Shown here: one piece after another, positions 52,078-55,503 of the stretch
Position numbering within the stretch: position 1 is the first letter of the stretch
How the letters are laid out: the number at the start of each line of letters is the position of its first letter
NCBI RefSeq assembly: GCF_000802365.1
Contig: NZ_JSZE01000032.1
Span: forward strand, 1-55,503
DNA length: 55,503 bases
Direction of reading: 5' to 3'
Source: Xanthomonas cannabis pv. cannabis
GTDB taxonomy: Bacteria > Pseudomonadota > Gammaproteobacteria > Xanthomonadales > Xanthomonadaceae
Translations under genes and position numbers: made by a program
Notes under the pieces: model-generated
What the model was told of the DNA's origin: nothing
The model's input: the letters and a program-made list of their open reading frames with translations, nothing else
Database searches by the model: none

Positions 52078-53349
52078 ATGTCCACTGCCCCGCAAAAGCC
52101 GCTCGCCATCCGCGAGCGTCTGTCCGAAGTCCGCTACGAAATCCGGGGCGAACTGGCGCGGCGAGCGCGGGAGCTGGAGGCGCAGGGCCGCAAGCTGATC
52201 AAGCTCAATATCGGTAACCCGGGTGCATTCGGGTTCCGCGCGCCGGAGCATCTGCAGCGCGCGATCGCCGATGACATGGGCCGCACCGATCCCTACACCC
52301 ATCAGCAAGGCCTGCCGGAAGCGCGCGAAGCCATCGCCACCGCGTACTCGCGCCGCCAGCACCCGGATGCGCACCCGGACCGTATTTTTGTCGGCAACGG
52401 CGTCAGCGAGTTGATCGACCTGTCGTTGCGCGCTCTGCTCAATCCCGGCGACGAGGTGCTGGTGCCCTCGCCCGACTACCCGCTGTGGTCGGCCGCCACC
52501 ATCCTCAACGATGGTCGCCCGGTGTACTACCGCTGCGCGCCGGAAAATGGCTTCCAGCCGGACCCTGTTGAGATAGAGACGCTGGTGTCCTCGCGCACCC
52601 GCGCCATCGTGCTGATCAACCCGAACAACCCCAGCGGCGCCAGTTATTCGCGCGAGCTGCTGGAGCGCATCGTGGCCATCGCCACCAAGCACAATCTGCT
52701 GCTGATGGTCGATGAGATCTACGACCAGGTGCTCTACGACGGCGCGGCCTTCGTGCCGGTGGCGCCGCTGGCCGGCGCGCACCCGTGCATCACCTTCAGC
52801 GGCTTGAGCAAGGTGCACCGCGCCTGCGGCTGGCGGGTGGGCTGGGCGCTGCTGTCCGGCGAGCAGGCGCGCATCAACGACCTGCGCAACGCGATGGACC
52901 TGCTCGGCGCTCTACGCCTGTGCGCCAACGTGCCGGGGCAGTACGCCATCGATGCGGCGGTGAACGGGCCGGATACCATTTCGGCGCTGTGCGCGCCGGG
53001 TGGCCGCCTGTACGAAACCCGCCGCGCGGTGATCGAGGCCTGTGCGGCCAGCGAGCACCTGCAGCTGGTGGCACCGGCCGGGGCGCTGTACGCATTCCCG
53101 GCGGTGGTGGGTGCGGCGGCACGCAACTTCGACGATCACGAGTTCGCACTCGATCTGATGAACGAGGAAGGCGTGCTGGTGGTGCCCGGCTCCAGCTTCA
53201 ACGTGCCGTACCGTCACCATTTCCGCGTGACCCTGATGCCCGAGGCCAGCGTGATGCGTGATGTGTTCGCACGCATCGACCGCGCCCTGGCACGCCGCGC
53301 TGAGGCGGTGACCAAGGTGGTGCCGCTCAAGTCGCGCAGCGTGGCGTGA
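52078..53349 (+). CDS. Class I/II pyridoxal-phosphate aminotransferase (AlaA-like)
   Basis: 423 residues from ATG 52078. Fold type I PLP enzyme, closest in pattern to glutamate-pyruvate aminotransferase AlaA: 'KLIKLNIGNPGAFGFRAPEH', 'VLVPSPDYPLWSAATILND', 'LINPNNPSGASYSRELLERI', Schiff-base Lys in 'TFSGLSKVHRACGWRVGW' and 'NVPYRHHFRVTLMPEA' with the substrate Arg. Makes alanine from pyruvate and glutamate, presumably. Stop overlaps the next ATG (TGATG). Confidence 0.92.
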   Translation: MSTAPQKPLAIRERLSEVRYEIRGELARRARELEAQGRKLIKLNIGNPGAFGFRAPEHLQRAIADDMGRTDPYTHQQGLPEAREAIATAYSRRQHPDAHPDRIFVGNGVSELIDLSLRALLNPGDEVLVPSPDYPLWSAATILNDGRPVYYRCAPENGFQPDPVEIETLVSSRTRAIVLINPNNPSGASYSRELLERIVAIATKHNLLLMVDEIYDQVLYDGAAFVPVAPLAGAHPCITFSGLSKVHRACGWRVGWALLSGEQARINDLRNAMDLLGALRLCANVPGQYAIDAAVNGPDTISALCAPGGRLYETRRAVIEACAASEHLQLVAPAGALYAFPAVVGAAARNFDDHEFALDLMNEEGVLVVPGSSFNVPYRHHFRVTLMPEASVMRDVFARIDRALARRAEAVTKVVPLKSRSVA

Positions 53350-53999
53350 TGGCCGCGCCCGGCACGCCGCAGCGCTATCTGGCGCTGGGCGACTCGTACA
53401 CGATTGGCGAAGGCGTCGACCCCGCGCAGCGCTGGCCGGTGCAGCTGGTCGAGGGCCTGCGCGCGCATGGCTGGTCGGTGCAGGCGCCGCAGATCGTCGC
53501 CACCACCGGCTGGACCACCGACGAACTGCAGGCCGGCATCGACGCTGCGGCGCCGCAGGGCCCGTACGACCTGGTCAGCCTGTTGATCGGCGTCAACAAT
53601 CAATACCGCGGGCTGGCGCTGGACGACTACCGCAGCCAGTTCGACGCATTATTGCAGCAGGCCATTGCGTTGGCCGGCGGCCACGCGGCACGCGTGCTGG
53701 TGCTGTCGATTCCCGACTGGGGGCTGACGCCCTTTGCGCGCGCGCAAGGCCGCGATGCCGGGCTGATCGCCGCGCAGATCGATGCCTTCAACGGTGTGGC
53801 GGCCGAGCGCTGCGGCGAGCGCGCCGTCCGCTTCATCGATATCACCGCCACCAGCCGCGACGGCGGCGATGCGATCGCGATGCTGGTCGACGACGGCCTG
53901 CATCCTTCGGCTGCGATGTATGCGCGCTGGGCCGCCGTGGCGCTGCCTGCGGCGCGCGATGCGTTGGGCGCATTGGGATCTGTCGACACGATTGCCTGA
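53349..53999 (+). CDS. SGNH/GDSL hydrolase
   Basis: 216 residues from ATG 53349; translation is coupled to the aminotransferase through TGATG. Block I 'YLALGDSYTIGEGVDP' with the nucleophile Ser, block III 'SLLIGVNNQYRG' (GxNN-type) and block V 'DGLHPSAAMYARWA' with the Asp-His pair are all present. Esterase or lipase-like enzyme; no signal peptide, so intracellular. Substrate unknown; pairing with an aminotransferase is unexplained. Confidence 0.9.
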   Translation: MAAPGTPQRYLALGDSYTIGEGVDPAQRWPVQLVEGLRAHGWSVQAPQIVATTGWTTDELQAGIDAAAPQGPYDLVSLLIGVNNQYRGLALDDYRSQFDALLQQAIALAGGHAARVLVLSIPDWGLTPFARAQGRDAGLIAAQIDAFNGVAAERCGERAVRFIDITATSRDGGDAIAMLVDDGLHPSAAMYARWAAVALPAARDALGALGSVDTIA

Positions 54000-54296
54000 G
54001 CCAACGGCGTGCGCTTGCGCTTGGGCGAAGCAGGCGCGCGTACTGGTCTGGTGCTGCGTGGTCATCGGCCCGAGGCACGGGCAGCAGTTGCCGCCGTCTA
54101 GCGACCGCCCAGCTGGTCGGCGCTGCCGCACATCACCAACGGCGCGCCGCGCCGCAAGGGTGCAACAAGCGCGCTATCGACGCCGGGCAGGGCTGCGCGT
54201 GACCAGGCACTGGGAAAACGCCAATCGGGCCTACCGCAATCACGCCGGCAGGCCCTAAGCTACCCGCGCAGCACGCCTGATTGCCAAGGAACGACA

Positions 54297-54992
54297 TTGC
54301 ACAGCACCGCCACCCAGCCGATGAGCCGCGCACAAGCGCTGGCGATCGCACGCGCGTTTTTGCCCAAGCACCCGCTGGGCAACCGCTACGACTACTACTA
54401 CACGCACGCCAAGTTGCGCACCGATCCGCTCTACCCGGGCGTACTGGCGCAGCTGCGCACCACCACCGCGCCGGTGCTGGATCTGGGCTGCGGGCTGGGC
54501 CTGCTGGCGCATGCCTTGCGCGCCGACGGGCAGGCGCTGGCGTATTACGGAGTGGATGTGGATGCATCCAAGATCCGCCGCGCGCAACATATCGCGCAGC
54601 GCTCGGCACTGGGCAATACCAGGTTCGAGGTGGTCGACCTGAGCCTGGCCTGGCCGCAGCATCAGGGCAGCGTCACCATCCTGGACGTGCTGCAGTATCT
54701 GCAAGCGGACATGCAGGCCGGCCTGCTCCGCAGCGTGGCGCAGATGCTCACGCCAGGCGCAAAACTGGTGATCCGCAGCGCGTTGGGCGATGCCAGCAGC
54801 CGCGGCCGCACCAGCCGCGTCACCGACGTGCTGGCGCACCTGAGCGGCTGGATGCAGCGCATGCCGCGTAGCTACCCCACCCGCGACAGCCTGCAGGCGC
54901 AGCTGAACGCGGCCGGCCTGCGCGCCACGTTTGCACCGCTGTACGGCAATACGCCGTTCAACAACTGGTTGATCGTGGCCGAACCGCGCTGA
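54297..54992 (+). CDS. Class I SAM-dependent methyltransferase
   Basis: 231 residues from TTG 54297, which has AAGGAA at good spacing; ATG 54321 is the alternative. Motif I 'VLDLGCGLGLLAHALR', acidic loop 'YYGVDVDASKIRRAQ' and 'VTILDVLQYLQAD' define the Rossmann SAM-binding core. The N-terminal 'NRYDYYYTHAKLRTDPLYPG' and C-terminal 'FNNWLIVAEPR' recall methyltransferases near lipid-type acyltransferase clusters, but no such genes are here. Substrate unknown. Confidence 0.87.
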   Translation: MHSTATQPMSRAQALAIARAFLPKHPLGNRYDYYYTHAKLRTDPLYPGVLAQLRTTTAPVLDLGCGLGLLAHALRADGQALAYYGVDVDASKIRRAQHIAQRSALGNTRFEVVDLSLAWPQHQGSVTILDVLQYLQADMQAGLLRSVAQMLTPGAKLVIRSALGDASSRGRTSRVTDVLAHLSGWMQRMPRSYPTRDSLQAQLNAAGLRATFAPLYGNTPFNNWLIVAEPR

Positions 54993-55503
54993 GCCGTGCA
55001 CAACGAGGCTTTCTCGATTCAGAACGGCTGACAGACATAACGCGCGGTCGCCGGACGGATGTGGACGGCACGCAGAGACCGGGATGTACGCGTGTGCATG
55101 ACGCGGCAGCCGGGCAATCGCGTGGTCGTTGTAACAGCCGCTCCTGGCGTTATCTGGACGATCCCGGGCGGCATGCGGTGGGAGATGAGGCGCTTGGCTT
55201 GAGATCGCCATTACCGATCCACTCGAGCAGATGCGGCTGGGTTGTCGAGGGCGCGGCGCCCTCACCGCTCGCGGGACACGCATGGATCCATCCATAGCGA
55301 TTGGTTTGCGGTATGCCGTAAGCGGCCCCGCTAGTGATGAGGACATCGCACCAGGCAGCCTGCTGGTGACGTTATTGAGGGACGAAATCACCGCGTCAGA
55401 CAGTTGGCTGGTAGTTTTTGCTGAAAACGAGATGCCGCGTCGCTGGTGTGCTTTTTGAAAACTCTGCACACCGACCAACCTCACGGGTCCTTGCCCGCCC
55501 ACC
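54993..55503. other. Right-edge 511 bp without a secure gene
   Basis: Composition is less GC-rich than its neighbours in the last ~200 bases. One short ORF (55282-55458) is listed separately. No repeat or RNA motif was recognised; a gene may continue beyond the edge. Confidence 0.4.
55282..55458 (+). CDS. Possible short hypothetical protein or gene remnant
   Basis: 58 residues from ATG 55282 (frame also opens at 55231), ending 'FAENEMPRRWCAF'. The composition is balanced rather than the Arg/Ala/Ser pattern of shadow frames, but there is no clear ribosome-binding site and no family is recognised. May be a fragment. Confidence 0.25.
   Translation: MDPSIAIGLRYAVSGPASDEDIAPGSLLVTLLRDEITASDSWLVVFAENEMPRRWCAF

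Noticed and set aside
54255-55502. 415-aa minus-strand ORF at the right edge
   Set aside because: Mostly antisense to the SAM methyltransferase; no motif recognised.

Overview
The window is high-GC chromosomal DNA from a Xanthomonas (gamma-proteobacterium). The clearest pointer is a complete sucrose-utilisation block with the suxR-suxC-suxA-suxB layout (LacI regulator, MFS transporter, TonB-dependent receptor, amylosucrase). A GH92 mannosidase, a propeller-type diguanylate cyclase, LPS-core genes and the intergenic GGGATTCG and TGTAGGAGCG repeats fit the same assignment. About 40 protein genes are supported. I see no rRNA, tRNA, CRISPR array or prophage. Mobile DNA is limited to the tail of an IS110-family transposase at the left edge and a probable MITE-like element near 33.8-34.1 kb.

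Layout. 0-0.4 kb: IS110 tail. 0.7-5 kb: leuC-leuD-leuB on the minus strand with a divergent LysR regulator. 5.2-9.2 kb: a two-component-propeller/GGDEF protein and a TetR regulator. 9.3-11.4 kb: a Pcm-like methyltransferase and a TolC-family protein. 11.7-16.7 kb: envelope genes (waaA, an LpxL-type acyltransferase, an O-antigen ligase/polymerase, a GT4 glycosyltransferase, a small CHCC zinc-finger protein). 17.4-20.7 kb: GH92 alpha-mannosidase.

21-40 kb holds two parallel organic-acid uptake modules. The first has malic enzyme (maeB), the C4-dicarboxylate symporter dctA, a divergent OprO/P-like porin, a membrane hybrid histidine kinase and, 3.8 kb further on, an unlinked LuxR-type response regulator. 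Between the kinase and regulator lie a DUF1460 amidase-like lipoprotein, an aldo/keto reductase and two small exported proteins. The second has a TctD-TctE-like two-component system co-transcribed with a lone periplasmic binding protein, a divergent OprO/P-like porin and a CitMHS citrate symporter, followed by an acetoacetyl-CoA-reductase-like SDR. That SDR lacks the catalytic Tyr and two Rossmann glycines.

41-48.6 kb: the sux locus. Two near-identical CAATCGATTG palindromes lie in the suxC/suxA divergent region, one of them over the apparent suxA promoter; they are the likely SuxR operators. 48.7-55 kb: a DJ-1/PfpI-family protein, a QEGLA-motif (DUF1704) putative metallopeptidase next to rsgA, an alanine-type aminotransferase with a coupled SGNH hydrolase, and a SAM methyltransferase. 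The last 500 bases have no convincing gene.

No clearly new multi-gene defence or mobile system is visible. The best leads are the degenerate PhaB-like SDR, the repeated porin + symporter + two-component design, the orphan binding protein joined to TctDE, the GGGATTCG repeat family (one copy supplies the end of LeuC, another has grown into a mixed 6/7-bp satellite beside suxR), and the MITE-like element whose end overlaps a stop codon.
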